This document shows positions 1 through 9,343 of a stretch of DNA of 64,000 nt, piece after piece (position 1 is the first letter of the stretch; the number at the start of each line of letters is the position of its first letter). The DNA lies in assembly GCF_902497895.1 (NCBI RefSeq), contig NZ_CABVHQ010000011.1, positions 53,783 to 117,782 of the forward strand, written 5' to 3'. A program made the position numbers and the translations under genes. Below the pieces are notes generated by a model, which was given only the letters and a program-made list of their open reading frames with translations, made no database searches and had not been told where the DNA came from. The DNA comes from Pseudomonas fluorescens. GTDB taxonomy: Bacteria; Pseudomonadota; Gammaproteobacteria; Pseudomonadales; Pseudomonadaceae.

Positions 1-551
1 ACGTCAAGGTTGCCGTGTTCGAAGGCCTGAACGCCGGTGACAAGGACTTCTCCTCGATCATTCAGAAGCTCAAGCAAGCCAACGTCGACTTCGTCTACTA
101 CGGCGGCTACCACCCGGAACTGGGTCTGATCCTGCGCCAGTCCCAGGAAAAAGGCTTGAAAGCCAAGTTCATGGGGCCGGAAGGCGTCGGCAACGACTCC
201 ATCTCGCAAATTGCCCAGAACGCTTCCGAAGGCCTGCTGGTGACCTTGCCTAAATCTTTCGACCAGGACCCGGCCAACAAGGCACTGGTTGACGCATTCG
301 CCGCCAAGAAGCAGGACCCGACCGGTCCGTTCGTGTTCCCGTCCTACTCGGCCGTTGAAGTGATCGCCGAAGGCATCAAGGCCGCCAAGAGCGAAGACAC
401 CGCCAAGGTGTCTGAAGCCATTCACGCCGGCACCTTCAAGACTCCGACCGGCGACCTGTCGTTCGACGCCAAGGGCGACCTGAAGGACTTCAAGTTCGTG
501 GTCTACCAGTGGCACTTTGGCAAACCTAAAACTGAAGTTTCGCCTCAGTAA
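1..551 (+). CDS. braC: Branched-chain amino acid ABC transporter substrate-binding protein, C-terminal part (5' truncated by window)
   Basis: The reading frame is already open at the window edge (codons in phase from base 3) and ends at a TAA at 549-551, so only the last ~183 residues are present. The protein matches the LivJ/BraC periplasmic binding-protein family: a type I fold half with VDFVYYGGYHPELGLIL and a GPEGVGND segment, as in leucine/isoleucine/valine receptors. It would deliver branched-chain amino acids to the BraDE permease. A strong hairpin terminator follows and braDEFG begins 232 bases later. That layout usually lets the receptor be made in excess over the membrane components. 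Identity is secure from the context; the signal peptide and start lie outside the window. Confidence 0.93.
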   Translation, partial: VKVAVFEGLNAGDKDFSSIIQKLKQANVDFVYYGGYHPELGLILRQSQEKGLKAKFMGPEGVGNDSISQIAQNASEGLLVTLPKSFDQDPANKALVDAFAAKKQDPTGPFVFPSYSAVEVIAEGIKAAKSEDTAKVSEAIHAGTFKTPTGDLSFDAKGDLKDFKFVVYQWHFGKPKTEVSPQ

Positions 552-575
552 GGCGTTGCCTGACTGACTGCCAAT

Positions 576-605
576 AAAGCCCACGGCGTGCCGTGGGCTT
601 TGTTT
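576..605 (+). terminator. Rho-independent terminator after braC
   Basis: An 11-bp perfect stem (aaagcccacgg / ccgtgggcttt) with a CGTG loop is followed by a short T-rich run. It lies 25 bases after the braC stop and before braD, so it probably attenuates rather than fully separates braC from braDEFG. Confidence 0.85.
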
Positions 606-783
606 TACGAGGTAATGGGCTGTGCCTCCGTGATCCGGAAGCCTTCCCACCTGAAAATCTCAAAACCGTCATCAGCGGTTCGCTGGCAAACCTCACGTTC
701 GAAGTGGATGCAGATCCACGTGGCCTGAGCGGGAAAATGAGGTTCACCAGTGAAATGCGTATCAGGTTTTTAGGAGCGTTGTA

Positions 784-1707
784 ATGCCTGAGATCTATCA
801 CTTCTTCCAACAGCTGGTTAATGGTCTGACCATTGGCAGCACCTATGCCCTGATTGCCATTGGCTACACAATGGTTTACGGCATTATTGGAATGATTAAC
901 TTCGCCCATGGCGAGGTCTACATGATTGGTTCCTACGTGGCCTTCATCGTCCTTGCCGGACTGGCCATGCTGGGTATCCATTCTCTGCCACTGTTGATGA
1001 CCGCCGCATTCCTGGCGACCATCGTTGTAACCAGTGCCTACGGCTACAGTATCGAACGGATCGCCTACCGCCCTCTGCGGGGCAGTAACCGCCTGATCCC
1101 GTTGATCTCAGCCATCGGCATGTCGATCTTCCTGCAAAACACCGTACTGCTCTCGCAGGACTCCAAGGACAAATCGATCCCCAACCTGATTCCGGGCAGC
1201 TTTAGCTTTGGTTCGGGCGGAGCACAGGAAGTGCTGATCTCCTACATGCAGATCCTGGTGTTCGTGGTGACCCTGGTGGTAATGCTCTGCCTTACCCTGT
1301 TCATCTCGCGTTCACGTCTGGGACGTGCCTGCCGGGCCTGTGCCGAAGACATCAAGATGGCCAACCTGCTGGGTATCAACACCAACAACATCATCGCCCT
1401 GACCTTCGTTGTCGGTGCAGCCCTGGCGGCCGTGGCGGCTGTGCTGCTGAGCATGCAGTACGGCGTGATCAACCCTAACGCCGGTTTCCTGGTGGGCCTC
1501 AAGGCCTTTACCGCGGCGGTTCTGGGTGGCATCGGCAGCATTCCTGGCGCCATGCTCGGTGGTCTGGTGCTGGGGGTGGCCGAAGCATTCGGCGCCGATA
1601 TATTCGGTGACCAGTACAAGGACGTGGTGGCTTTCGGCCTTCTGGTTCTGGTGTTGTTATTCCGGCCAACTGGCCTGTTGGGCCGTCCGGAGATTGAGAA
1701 AGTATGA
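784..1707 (+). CDS. braD: High-affinity branched-chain amino acid ABC transporter permease (LivH type)
   Basis: This 307-residue polytopic membrane protein starts [20 protein letters not shown] and has about eight hydrophobic segments. The signatures [17 protein letters not shown] and [14 protein letters not shown] are typical of LivH/BraD inner-membrane subunits. It pairs with BraE to form the translocation channel for leucine, isoleucine and valine. A TAGGAG ribosome site sits 9 bases before the ATG. Its stop overlaps the braE start (ATGA), which indicates translational coupling. Its length is normal for the family. Confidence 0.95.
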   Translation: MPEIYHFFQQLVNGLTIGSTYALIAIGYTMVYGIIGMINFAHGEVYMIGSYVAFIVLAGLAMLGIHSLPLLMTAAFLATIVVTSAYGYSIERIAYRPLRGSNRLIPLISAIGMSIFLQNTVLLSQDSKDKSIPNLIPGSFSFGSGGAQEVLISYMQILVFVVTLVVMLCLTLFISRSRLGRACRACAEDIKMANLLGINTNNIIALTFVVGAALAAVAAVLLSMQYGVINPNAGFLVGLKAFTAAVLGGIGSIPGAMLGGLVLGVAEAFGADIFGDQYKDVVAFGLLVLVLLFRPTGLLGRPEIEKV

Positions 1708-2960
1708 CTAGGAATCTTAAACAAGCGCTGTTCAGCGCCCTGCTGGTATGGGCCGTCGCCTATCCGGTACTCGGTCTGAAACTGTCCATCGCCGGCATCA
1801 ACCTCGAAGTACTAGGTGCCAGTACCTCCACGCTGTTCATCATCACCGCCAGCTCAGTGCTGATGTTCCTGCGCGTGCTGTTCGACAAGCAGTGGAACAC
1901 CTTGATGAAGTCCGCGCCGAAAGGTTCGCTGGTTTCGCCGAAGGTCAGCCACTTCATGACCCTGCCCAGCACCCAGCGCTGGGTCATCATGGGATTGATC
2001 GTCCTCGCTCTGGTCTGGCCATTCTTCGGCTCGCGCGGTGCGGTGGATATCGCCACGCTGATTCTGATCTATGTGCTGCTCGGTCTGGGCCTGAACATCG
2101 TGGTCGGTCTGGCGGGGCTGCTCGACCTGGGCTACGTCGGTTTCTACGCGGTGGGCGCCTACAGCTATGCGCTGCTGTCGCACTACTACGGCCTGAGCTT
2201 CTGGATCTGCCTGCCAATCGCCGGCTTGATGGCGGCAACCTTCGGCTTCCTGCTGGGCTTCCCGGTGCTGCGTCTGCGCGGTGACTATCTGGCGATCGTG
2301 ACCCTGGGCTTCGGTGAGATCATCCGTCTGTTCCTGCGTAACCTGACGGACCTCACGGGCGGACCGAACGGCATCAGCAACATCCCCAAACCGACGCTGT
2401 TCGGCCTGAGCTTCGATAGAACGGCTGCCGAAGGCATGCAGACCTTCCACGAGTACTTCGGCCTGACTTACAACCCGATCAGCAAGGTGGTTTTCCTCTA
2501 CCTGGTGGCACTGTTGCTGGCACTGCTCGCACTGTTCGTGATCAACCGTCTGCTGCGCATGCCGATCGGCCGTGCCTGGGAAGCCTTGCGTGAAGACGAA
2601 ATCGCCTGCCGTGCCCTGGGCCTGAACCCGACCGTGATCAAGCTGTCGGCCTTTACCCTGGGCGCCTGCTTCGCCGGTTTTGCCGGTAGCTTCTTCGCCG
2701 CACGTCAGGGGCTGGTGACGCCGGAGTCGTTTACCTTCATCGAATCCGCCACTATCCTTGCCATCGTGGTGCTGGGCGGCATGGGCTCGCAATTGGGCGT
2801 GGTCCTCGCGGCCATCGTAATGATTCTGTTGCCCGAGCTGATGCGTGACTTCAGCGAATACCGCATGTTGATGTTCGGCGCCTTGATGGTGCTGATGATG
2901 ATCTGGCGTCCACAAGGTCTGCTGCCCATGCAACGTCCTCACATGGAGCTGCGTAAATGA
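1704..2960 (+). CDS. braE: Branched-chain amino acid ABC transporter permease (LivM type)
   Basis: A 418-residue LivM/BraE permease. The N-terminal ~100 residues carry two hydrophobic stretches and a polar linker. The conserved LivM core follows, with [34 protein letters not shown] split by short loops, the [18 protein letters not shown] motif and the C-terminal GGMGSQLG segment. It heterodimerises with BraD in the inner membrane. It overlaps braD by four bases at the start and braF by four bases at the end, so the operon is tightly coupled. The length agrees with E. coli LivM (~425 residues). Confidence 0.95.
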   Translation: MTRNLKQALFSALLVWAVAYPVLGLKLSIAGINLEVLGASTSTLFIITASSVLMFLRVLFDKQWNTLMKSAPKGSLVSPKVSHFMTLPSTQRWVIMGLIVLALVWPFFGSRGAVDIATLILIYVLLGLGLNIVVGLAGLLDLGYVGFYAVGAYSYALLSHYYGLSFWICLPIAGLMAATFGFLLGFPVLRLRGDYLAIVTLGFGEIIRLFLRNLTDLTGGPNGISNIPKPTLFGLSFDRTAAEGMQTFHEYFGLTYNPISKVVFLYLVALLLALLALFVINRLLRMPIGRAWEALREDEIACRALGLNPTVIKLSAFTLGACFAGFAGSFFAARQGLVTPESFTFIESATILAIVVLGGMGSQLGVVLAAIVMILLPELMRDFSEYRMLMFGALMVLMMIWRPQGLLPMQRPHMELRK

Positions 2961-3724
2961 GCAGAGAGATCCTGAAAGTAGATGGCCTGAGCATGCGCTT
3001 TGGCGGCTTGTTGGCGGTCAATAGCGTTTCCCTGAGCGTGAAAGAGAAACAGGTAGTGTCGATGATCGGCCCTAACGGCGCCGGCAAGACCACCGTATTC
3101 AACTGCCTGACCGGCTTCTACAAACCCTCCGCCGGCACCATCCAGCTCAACGGTGAAGCAATCGAAGGTCTGCCCGGCCACAAGATCGCCGGTAAAGGCG
3201 TGGTGCGAACCTTCCAGAACGTGCGGTTGTTCAAGGACATGACCGCTGTTGAAAACCTGCTTATTGCTCAGCACCGGCACCTGAATACCAACTTCCTGGC
3301 CGGTCTGTTCAAGACGCCAGCGTTTCGCCGCAGCGAACGCGAGGCCATGGAATACGCCGAGTTCTGGCTGGACAAGGTCAACCTCAAGGAGTTCGCCAAC
3401 CGTCCGGCCGGCACCCTGGCCTATGGTCAGCAGCGCCGCCTGGAAATCGCTCGCTGCATGATGACCCGTCCAAAGATCCTCATGCTCGACGAACCGGCAG
3501 CAGGCCTCAACCCACGGGAAACCGACGACCTCAAGGCGCTGATCGGCACCCTGCGTGAAGAGCATGACGTAACCGTGCTGCTGATCGAACACGACATGAA
3601 ACTGGTCATGAGCATCTCCGACCACATCTTCGTGATCAACCAGGGCACGCCTCTGGCCAACGGCACGCCGGAACAGATCCGCGACAATCCTGAAGTGATC
3701 AAAGCCTACCTGGGGGAAGCGTAA
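2957..3724 (+). CDS. braF: Branched-chain amino acid ABC transporter ATP-binding protein (LivG type)
   Basis: A 255-residue ATPase. Walker A GPNGAGKT is at residues 38-45, the signature region is [14 protein letters not shown], Walker B is [13 protein letters not shown], and the switch histidine is in [11 protein letters not shown]. The GLNPRE loop after Walker B is characteristic of the LivG branch. It powers the BraDE channel together with BraG. The gene starts inside the end of braE (ATGA) and its TAA directly abuts the braG ATG. Confidence 0.95.
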   Translation: MSREILKVDGLSMRFGGLLAVNSVSLSVKEKQVVSMIGPNGAGKTTVFNCLTGFYKPSAGTIQLNGEAIEGLPGHKIAGKGVVRTFQNVRLFKDMTAVENLLIAQHRHLNTNFLAGLFKTPAFRRSEREAMEYAEFWLDKVNLKEFANRPAGTLAYGQQRRLEIARCMMTRPKILMLDEPAAGLNPRETDDLKALIGTLREEHDVTVLLIEHDMKLVMSISDHIFVINQGTPLANGTPEQIRDNPEVIKAYLGEA

Positions 3725-4426
3725 ATGCTGCAATTCGAAAACGTTTCCACCTTCTACGGCAAGATCCAGGCGCTGCACAGCGTCAACGTCGAAGTCCGTC
3801 AGGGCGAGATCGTGACGCTGATCGGTGCCAACGGCGCGGGCAAGTCCACCTTGCTGATGACTCTGTGCGGTTCGCCACAGGCCCATAGCGGCAGCATCCG
3901 CTACATGGGCGAAGAGCTGGTCGGCCAGGACTCCTCAAATATCATGCGCAAGAGCATTGCCGTGGTACCGGAAGGTCGCCGGGTGTTCGCTCGCCTGACC
4001 GTGGAGGAAAACCTTTCCATGGGCGGTTTCTTCACCGACAAGGGCGACTATCAGGAGCAGATGGACAAAGTGCTGCAGCTGTTCCCGCGGCTCAAGGAAC
4101 GCTTCAACCAACGCGGCGGCACCATGTCCGGCGGCGAACAGCAGATGCTCGCCATCGGCAGGGCGCTGATGAGCAAGCCCAAGCTGTTGCTGCTCGATGA
4201 GCCGTCGCTGGGGTTGGCACCGATCATCATCCAGCAGATCTTCGACATCATCGAACAGCTGCGCCGCGATGGCGTGACGGTGTTCCTGGTGGAGCAGAAC
4301 GCCAACCAGGCGCTGAAAATCGCCGACCGTGCCTATGTATTGGAAAACGGTCGGGTGGTGATGCAAGGCACTGGTGAGGACTTGCTGACTGATCCAAAAG
4401 TGCGCGAAGCCTATCTGGGCGGTTAA
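3725..4426 (+). CDS. braG: Branched-chain amino acid ABC transporter ATP-binding protein (LivF type)
   Basis: A 233-residue LivF-type ATPase. Walker A GANGAGKS is at residues 34-41. The diagnostic AVVPEGRRVFARLTVEENL segment follows, then the signature MSGGEQQMLAIGRAL and Walker B LLLLDEPSLGLAP. It is the second nucleotide-binding subunit of the Bra importer. The start codon directly follows the braF stop. The operon ends with a strong hairpin terminator about 20 bases downstream. Confidence 0.95.
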   Translation: MLQFENVSTFYGKIQALHSVNVEVRQGEIVTLIGANGAGKSTLLMTLCGSPQAHSGSIRYMGEELVGQDSSNIMRKSIAVVPEGRRVFARLTVEENLSMGGFFTDKGDYQEQMDKVLQLFPRLKERFNQRGGTMSGGEQQMLAIGRALMSKPKLLLLDEPSLGLAPIIIQQIFDIIEQLRRDGVTVFLVEQNANQALKIADRAYVLENGRVVMQGTGEDLLTDPKVREAYLGG

Positions 4427-4444
4427 GCACTCGCTTGAAAGAAA

Positions 4445-4468
4445 ACGGCCTTCGGGCCGTTTTTTTTT
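4445..4468 (+). terminator. Rho-independent terminator of the bra operon
   Basis: The hairpin acggcc-TTCG-ggccgt has a stable UUCG-type loop and is followed by a run of nine T. It lies just after braG. Confidence 0.92.
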
Positions 4469-4517
4469 GGCTTGCACAAATGTGCATCCGGATGGGTACC
4501 TGTGGCGAGGGGGCTCC

Positions 4518-4649
4518 GTAGCAGCTGGCGAAGCCTGCGTTCGGCGGCGAAGCCGTCGCAAATCCTGCTTGCACGGTTTTATCTGAAATACCGCAGTGCC
4601 TGATTTTACGACTGCTGCGCAGCCGAACGCAGCCTGCGGCAGCTGCTAC
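4518..4649. repeat. Long-arm intergenic inverted repeat (gtagcagctg family)
   Basis: The left arm begins gtagcagctggcgaagcctg and the right arm ends gcctgcggcagctgctac. The imperfect arms are about 70 bases apart. The right arm runs four bases into the 3' end of the LysR gene. Related copies occur at 31800-31945 and, degraded, at 40226-40270. Confidence 0.7.
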
Positions 4650-5554
4650 AAACGATCAAGCGCCTCGCCACTGCGCTTGAACCAGTCGACCAGGTAATCG
4701 GCCAGCACCTGTGTGCGCTTGGGCAAGCCGCCCTGATACGGATGCACCAGGTACATCGGCATGCTGCGGGTCTGATAATCGCGCAGCAGCCAGCGCAGAC
4801 GGCCATCCGCCAGTTCCATTTGCAGCACGTAGGAAGGCAGTCGAGCGATACCGGCGCCAACCAGTGCGGCTTTCTTCAGCAGGTTGTAATGGTTACTGGC
4901 AAACGGCCCCGAGACGCGGACCCGGAGCAACTCATGCTGCTGATGGTAGAGCCATTCTTCACGGCCGCTGTAATGACTGTTGAGCAGACAGCGGTGCCCG
5001 GCCAGATCCGCTGGGGTCTGCGGCTCGCCGTACTGTTCAAGGTACGCCGGGCTGGCGCAGGTCATTTCATGCCAGGCCAGCAGCGGTTTGGCCACCAGTC
5101 GCTCATCGTTGGCCACCTCCGAGCGAATCGCCAGATCGAAGCCGTCCCGGGACAGGTCGCGGTAGCTGTTGTTCAGCTCGAGTTCGATCTGCACCTCAGG
5201 ATATTGCCGGGAAAACTCCAACAACAAGCCATCGAAAAAGGTCTCGCCCAGGGACACCGGTACGGTCATTCGCACCGGACCGACCATGTCGTCCTTCAAG
5301 CGGGCCAGCGCCTGGCGCGCTCGCTCGAGCTGCACTACCAGGGCCTGGGCTTGCGGCAACAGCGCCGCCCCCGCTGCCGTCAGGCTCAGGCGTCGGGTGG
5401 TGCGTTGCAACAACACCACCGCAAATCGTGCCTCCAACTGGCTGATGCGCTTGGACAACTGGCCCTTGCTGCAGCCCAGTTGTTGGGCCGCCAGGGTAAA
5501 ACTGCCTGCCTCGATCAACACCGCGAACGCCGCCAGATCATCCATTTCACTCAT
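4646..5554 (-). CDS. LysR-family transcriptional regulator
   Basis: A 302-residue regulator with the N-terminal winged helix-turn-helix (FTLAAQQLGCSKGQLSKRISQLE, residues ~20-42) and a C-terminal LysR substrate-binding domain. I chose the ATG giving MSEMDDLAAF because a GGAAAC site precedes it and LysR proteins begin about here; the longer frame adds 27 unlikely residues. It is divergent from the SDR gene at 5659, with a 104-bp shared promoter region, so it probably regulates that neighbour. The effector is unknown. Confidence 0.9.
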   Translation of the reverse strand: MSEMDDLAAFAVLIEAGSFTLAAQQLGCSKGQLSKRISQLEARFAVVLLQRTTRRLSLTAAGAALLPQAQALVVQLERARQALARLKDDMVGPVRMTVPVSLGETFFDGLLLEFSRQYPEVQIELELNNSYRDLSRDGFDLAIRSEVANDERLVAKPLLAWHEMTCASPAYLEQYGEPQTPADLAGHRCLLNSHYSGREEWLYHQQHELLRVRVSGPFASNHYNLLKKAALVGAGIARLPSYVLQMELADGRLRWLLRDYQTRSMPMYLVHPYQGGLPKRTQVLADYLVDWFKRSGEALDRL

Positions 5555-5658
5555 GGATTGTTTCCATTTGAAAACCAAAGGTTGCCTATTAGCGCGCTTA
5601 TCAATGGAAAAAACCACTTTAGACTGAAACCTCATTCAACCGCTCGAGGAACAGCACG

Positions 5659-6258
5659 ATGAAAATTCTTTTGATTGGCGCCAACGGCACCATAGGCTCA
5701 GCCGTCGATCGCGAGCTGGCGCCGCGCCACGAAATCATCCGCATCGGTCGTAAAAGCGGTAATTACCAGGTGGATATCAGCGACAGCGCTTCGATCCGCA
5801 AACTGTTTGAACAGACCGGAAAGTTCAATGCGCTGATCTGCGCCGCCGGCAACGTCAACTTCGTCCCCCTGGCCGAGATGACCGAGAAAGACTTTGCCTT
5901 GGGCCTGCAAGACAAGCTGATGGGCCAGGTCAACCTGCTGCTGATCGGCCGCGAATTTGCCAATGATGGTGCGTCGTTCACCTTCACCACCGGCGTCCTC
6001 AGCCATGACCCGATTCGCACCGGCAGTTCTGCCGCACTGGTCAACGGCGCCCTCGACAGCTTCGTCCGCGCCGCCGCCATCGAATTGCCACGCGGCCTGC
6101 GCATCAACTCGGTGAGCCCGAACGTACTGGTCGAAGCCATGGACAGCTACGCACCGTACTTCCGTGGATTCAAACCGGTTCCAGCGGTTGACGTAGCGCT
6201 GGCCTATGGGAAAAGTGTGGAAGGCTTGCAGACGGGGCAGACGTTTCACGTCGGCTGA
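5659..6258 (+). CDS. Short-chain dehydrogenase-like protein lacking the canonical Tyr-Lys pair
   Basis: A 199-residue Rossmann-fold protein with an N-terminal cofactor loop GANGTIG (residues 8-14), the ICAAGN motif after beta-4, and LRINSVSPN near the C-terminus, all SDR hallmarks. In the stretch SSAALVNGALDSF, where classical enzymes carry YxxxK, I see alanine and asparagine-type residues instead, so the usual catalytic pair is missing. Such short SDRs are common beside LysR genes in Pseudomonas. It may act as a binding protein or use different chemistry. The substrate cannot be inferred. A GAGGAAC site precedes the start. Confidence 0.82.
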   Translation: MKILLIGANGTIGSAVDRELAPRHEIIRIGRKSGNYQVDISDSASIRKLFEQTGKFNALICAAGNVNFVPLAEMTEKDFALGLQDKLMGQVNLLLIGREFANDGASFTFTTGVLSHDPIRTGSSAALVNGALDSFVRAAAIELPRGLRINSVSPNVLVEAMDSYAPYFRGFKPVPAVDVALAYGKSVEGLQTGQTFHVG

Positions 6259-6290
6259 CGACTTCGAGCATCGGGTGCGCGCGAATCTGG

Positions 6291-6644
6291 TTAATCGATC
6301 AGCGTGGGCAAAAGATCGCGGGCAATCGCCCGTGGCACCGCAACCCTGAATTGCGCGCCCAACTCCGATCGCACAGTCGCCGTGCTTATCTGTAGGCCGT
6401 TGATCAGCAGGGTCAATGATTGATCCATCGAGTCACGGCTGATTTTGCGCATTCGTTCCGCCGCTTGAGGGCTTAGTGTGACGCTCAAATCCACCGTGTC
6501 GGGGTTGGGACTATCGATATCCTTTAGCTGCGCGTCCACTTTGATAAAATCCGAGGCCGACAAAAAATTGATCTCGGCGGCCTGAACGGGCATCGCGCCC
6601 AGCATGACCAGTGACAACACCACCCATTTCCAGTCCATTGGCAT
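6291..6644 (-). CDS. Small periplasmic protein resembling the SecD P1-type domain
   Basis: A 117-residue protein with a clear signal peptide (WKWVVLSLVMLGAMPVQAAE, cleavage after AQA/A near residue 23). The mature part, with VDLSVTLSPQAAERMRKISR and LTLLINGLQISTATVRSELG, resembles the periplasmic portion of SecD, where an LTPEGA...FA.LT stretch is followed by a VLDGKVISAP-like strand. No membrane segments follow, so this is not SecD. A GAGGGG site lies before the ATG. It is a monocistronic gene of unknown function. Confidence 0.68.
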   Translation of the reverse strand: MPMDWKWVVLSLVMLGAMPVQAAEINFLSASDFIKVDAQLKDIDSPNPDTVDLSVTLSPQAAERMRKISRDSMDQSLTLLINGLQISTATVRSELGAQFRVAVPRAIARDLLPTLID

Positions 6645-6825
6645 TTTTGCCCCTCGTCATTTTTAACAGTCTTCGAAGCTTAGCTTTTGCGCCACGCTGA
6701 TGCTCTTCGATTAATGCTCAGAATGTTTCTGAAAAGTTCGTATCCATCGCGTCACAGGCCAACACCGATCTTGTGGTGCACCGCGAGCCTGCGTAACGTG
6801 ACGGCACTTGTCAGGAGACCACTCG

Positions 6826-7497
6826 ATGCGTGCTGCCCGTTCCATAGCGATTCTTGCCCTATTGCCGCTGTTCGCCGGCTGCCAGATGTTCAGCAGTCAA
6901 CCTGCAACCCCCTCCAACGCAGGGCTGACCCGCCTGCAGGGTGAACTCAGCGCCGTCGATGGCAAACTGCTGTTCAAGCCGTGCCAGGACGCTCGTCGTT
7001 ATGTCGTGAAGGACACCGGCGGCACTAGTGTCCTGCAGGAAACAGCGGATCTGTCCGGCCGGCCCGGCAAGATTTTCGCCGACCTGCGAGGTAAGTTATC
7101 CGCCACCGACGCCAGCAATGAAGGCCAGGTTGATTTGCAGCAACTCTATCGCCTCGAACGTTCGAACACGGCCTGCGATGACCCGGAGTTCAAGCGCATG
7201 ATTCTGCGTGCCAGTGGCCACAAGCCGGAATGGAGTCTCAAGGCCGGCGGCAAGGGCCTGGTCCTGGAGCGCGAAGGCCAGCCCGCTTTGGCGGTGCCTT
7301 ACCTGGAAGAACAATTGGGTGAGGGGCGTTTCAACCTCGCCACCGAAGCCAATGGCCAGCACGTTGAACTTTGGGCAGTGCCCCAGCGATGCGTCGACAA
7401 CGTCACCGGCAGCGTGCAACACATGAGCGCCGAACTGCGGGTCAACGGGCAGGTACAGCGCGGTTGCGCCTCGTTTGGCCGCGCGCGGGACGACTGA
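6826..7497 (+). CDS. Putative outer-membrane lipoprotein, conserved hypothetical
   Basis: A 223-residue protein with a lipoprotein signal (residues 1-18, lipobox LFAG-C19). The ATG at 6826 follows CAGGAGAC; an in-frame TTG further upstream is not needed. The mature region has cysteines (FKPCQDA, NTACDD, QRCVDN, QRGCAS) that could form disulfides in the periplasm. It resembles the uncharacterised COG3650-type Pseudomonas lipoproteins. A function cannot be assigned. It stands alone, followed by the FAD oxidoreductase on the same strand after 110 bases. Confidence 0.75.
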   Translation: MRAARSIAILALLPLFAGCQMFSSQPATPSNAGLTRLQGELSAVDGKLLFKPCQDARRYVVKDTGGTSVLQETADLSGRPGKIFADLRGKLSATDASNEGQVDLQQLYRLERSNTACDDPEFKRMILRASGHKPEWSLKAGGKGLVLEREGQPALAVPYLEEQLGEGRFNLATEANGQHVELWAVPQRCVDNVTGSVQHMSAELRVNGQVQRGCASFGRARDD

Positions 7498-7607
7498 TTC
7501 GACGAACCGGGTGTATTAGCCTCACGGAAAACCGCCGTTGAGGCTTATAATCACTGGTTTTGTAAAACTGCCTGCGCACTTGACTGCGCCGCATATCGGA
7601 CCTTGTC

Positions 7608-9221
7608 ATGTTACGAATCACTGAACTCAAGCTGCCCATCGACCATCCCGAAGAAGACCTGCGGCCTGCCATCGTGCGGCGCCTGGGCATCGCCAGTGAT
7701 GACCTGCTCGATTTCACCTTGTTCAAGCGCAGTTACGACGCGCGCAAGAAGTCTTCCGAACTGTGCTTCATCTATACCATCGACCTCAGCGTGCGCGATG
7801 AAGCGAAGCTGTTGCACACGTTCGCCGACGACCGCAACGTCAACCCGGCGCCGGATGTCAGCTACAAGGTCGTCGGCCAGGCTCCCCAGGACCTGAGCGA
7901 GCGGCCGATCGTGGTCGGCTTCGGCCCGTGCGGGATCTTCGCCGGGTTGTTGCTGGCCCAGATGGGCTTCAAGCCGATCATCCTCGAGCGCGGCACCGAA
8001 GTACGCCAGCGCACCAAGGACACCTGGGGCCTGTGGCGCAAAAACGTGCTCAACCCGGAATCGAACGTGCAATTCGGTGAAGGCGGCGCGGGCACCTTCT
8101 CCGACGGCAAGCTTTACAGCCAGATCAAGGATCCGAAACATCACGGCCGCAAGGTCCTGCATGAGTTCGTCAAAGCCGGCGCGCCGGAAGAAATTCTCTA
8201 CGTCAGCAAGCCACATATCGGTACGTTTCGCCTGACCGGTGTGGTCGAGAACATGCGGCATCAGATCGAAGCCATGGGTGGCGAAATACGCTTCCAGCAA
8301 CGAGTGACCGATGTGCTGATCGAAGACGGCCAGCTCACCGGCGTCGAGCTGGCGAGTGGCGAACAGATCCACTCCCGTCACGTGATCCTGGCCCTTGGCC
8401 ACAGTGCCCGGGACACTTTCCGCATGCTTCACGGCCGCGGCGTGTACATGGAAGCCAAGCCGTTCTCGGTGGGTTTTCGCATCGAACACCCGCAATCGCT
8501 GATCGACAGCGCGCGCCTGGGCAAGTACGCCGGTCACCCGAAACTCGGTGCGGCCGACTACAAGCTGGTGCACCACGCCAAGAACGGACGCTCGGTCTAC
8601 AGCTTCTGCATGTGCCCGGGCGGTACGGTAGTGGCGGCAACGTCCGAACCAAACCGGGTGGTCACCAACGGCATGAGCCAGTACTCACGCAACGAGCGCA
8701 ACGCCAACTCGGGGATCGTGGTCGGCATCACCCCGGAAGTCGATTATCCGGGTGGTCCATTGGCCGGTATCGAGTTGCAGGAACGCCTGGAGTCCCACGC
8801 TTTTATCCTCGGCGGCAGCAACTACGAAGCCCCGGCGCAACTGGTCGGCGACTTCATTGCCGGCAAACCGTCTACCGCGCTGGGTAGCGTCGAACCCTCC
8901 TACAAGCCGGGCGTGGCACTGGGCGACCTGGCGCTGGCCTTGCCGGACTACGCCATCGAAGCCATTCGTGAAGCCTTGCAGGCGTTCGACAAGCAGATCA
9001 AGGGTTACTCCCTGCACGACGCCGTGCTGACCGGGATCGAGACCCGCACATCATCGCCGCTGCGGATTACCCGTAACGAGACGATGCAAAGCCTGAACGT
9101 CAAAGGTCTGTTCCCGGCAGGCGAAGGCGCAGGTTATGCCGGTGGGATCCTGTCGGCGGGTGTCGACGGGATCCGCATCGCCGAAGCGGTGGCGCGGGAT
9201 ATGCTCGGGATCGAGGCTTAA
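7608..9221 (+). CDS. FAD-dependent dehydrogenase/oxidoreductase (COG2509-type)
   Basis: A 537-residue flavoprotein. The N-terminal ~95 residues form a small alpha/beta domain ahead of the dinucleotide-binding motif VVGFGPCGIFAGLLLAQMG, which continues into ILERG. Further family marks are NVQFGEGGAGTFSDGKLYS, the ATSEPNRVVTNGMSQYSRNE stretch and a C-terminal GLFPAGEGAGYAGGI motif. This matches the widespread, uncharacterised NAD(P)/FAD-dependent dehydrogenase family. The substrate is unknown. It is expressed alone; a REP-like palindrome follows its stop. Confidence 0.88.
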   Translation: MLRITELKLPIDHPEEDLRPAIVRRLGIASDDLLDFTLFKRSYDARKKSSELCFIYTIDLSVRDEAKLLHTFADDRNVNPAPDVSYKVVGQAPQDLSERPIVVGFGPCGIFAGLLLAQMGFKPIILERGTEVRQRTKDTWGLWRKNVLNPESNVQFGEGGAGTFSDGKLYSQIKDPKHHGRKVLHEFVKAGAPEEILYVSKPHIGTFRLTGVVENMRHQIEAMGGEIRFQQRVTDVLIEDGQLTGVELASGEQIHSRHVILALGHSARDTFRMLHGRGVYMEAKPFSVGFRIEHPQSLIDSARLGKYAGHPKLGAADYKLVHHAKNGRSVYSFCMCPGGTVVAATSEPNRVVTNGMSQYSRNERNANSGIVVGITPEVDYPGGPLAGIELQERLESHAFILGGSNYEAPAQLVGDFIAGKPSTALGSVEPSYKPGVALGDLALALPDYAIEAIREALQAFDKQIKGYSLHDAVLTGIETRTSSPLRITRNETMQSLNVKGLFPAGEGAGYAGGILSAGVDGIRIAEAVARDMLGIEA

Positions 9222-9232
9222 CGCTTTCCATA

Positions 9233-9328
9233 CCCTGTGGGAGCGAGCTTGCTCGCGATAGCGGCTTCACACTCAACAGAGATGCTGACTGATCTACCGC
9301 TATCGCGGGCAAGCTCGCTCCCACAGGG
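9233..9328. repeat. REPIN-like inverted repeat pair (gagcgagcttgctcgc family)
   Basis: Two inverted arms, ccctgtgggagcgagcttgc and its complement ending in cccacaggg, flank about 35 bases. It lies between the convergent genes at 9221 and 9344, a usual place for Pseudomonas REP doublets. Confidence 0.82.
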
Positions 9329-9343
9329 GATCCGCGTCACGCC

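Noticed and set aside
1854..2942. 362-codon minus-strand frame inside braE
   Set aside because: High-GC third-position bias leaves long antisense frames; braE is fully supported.
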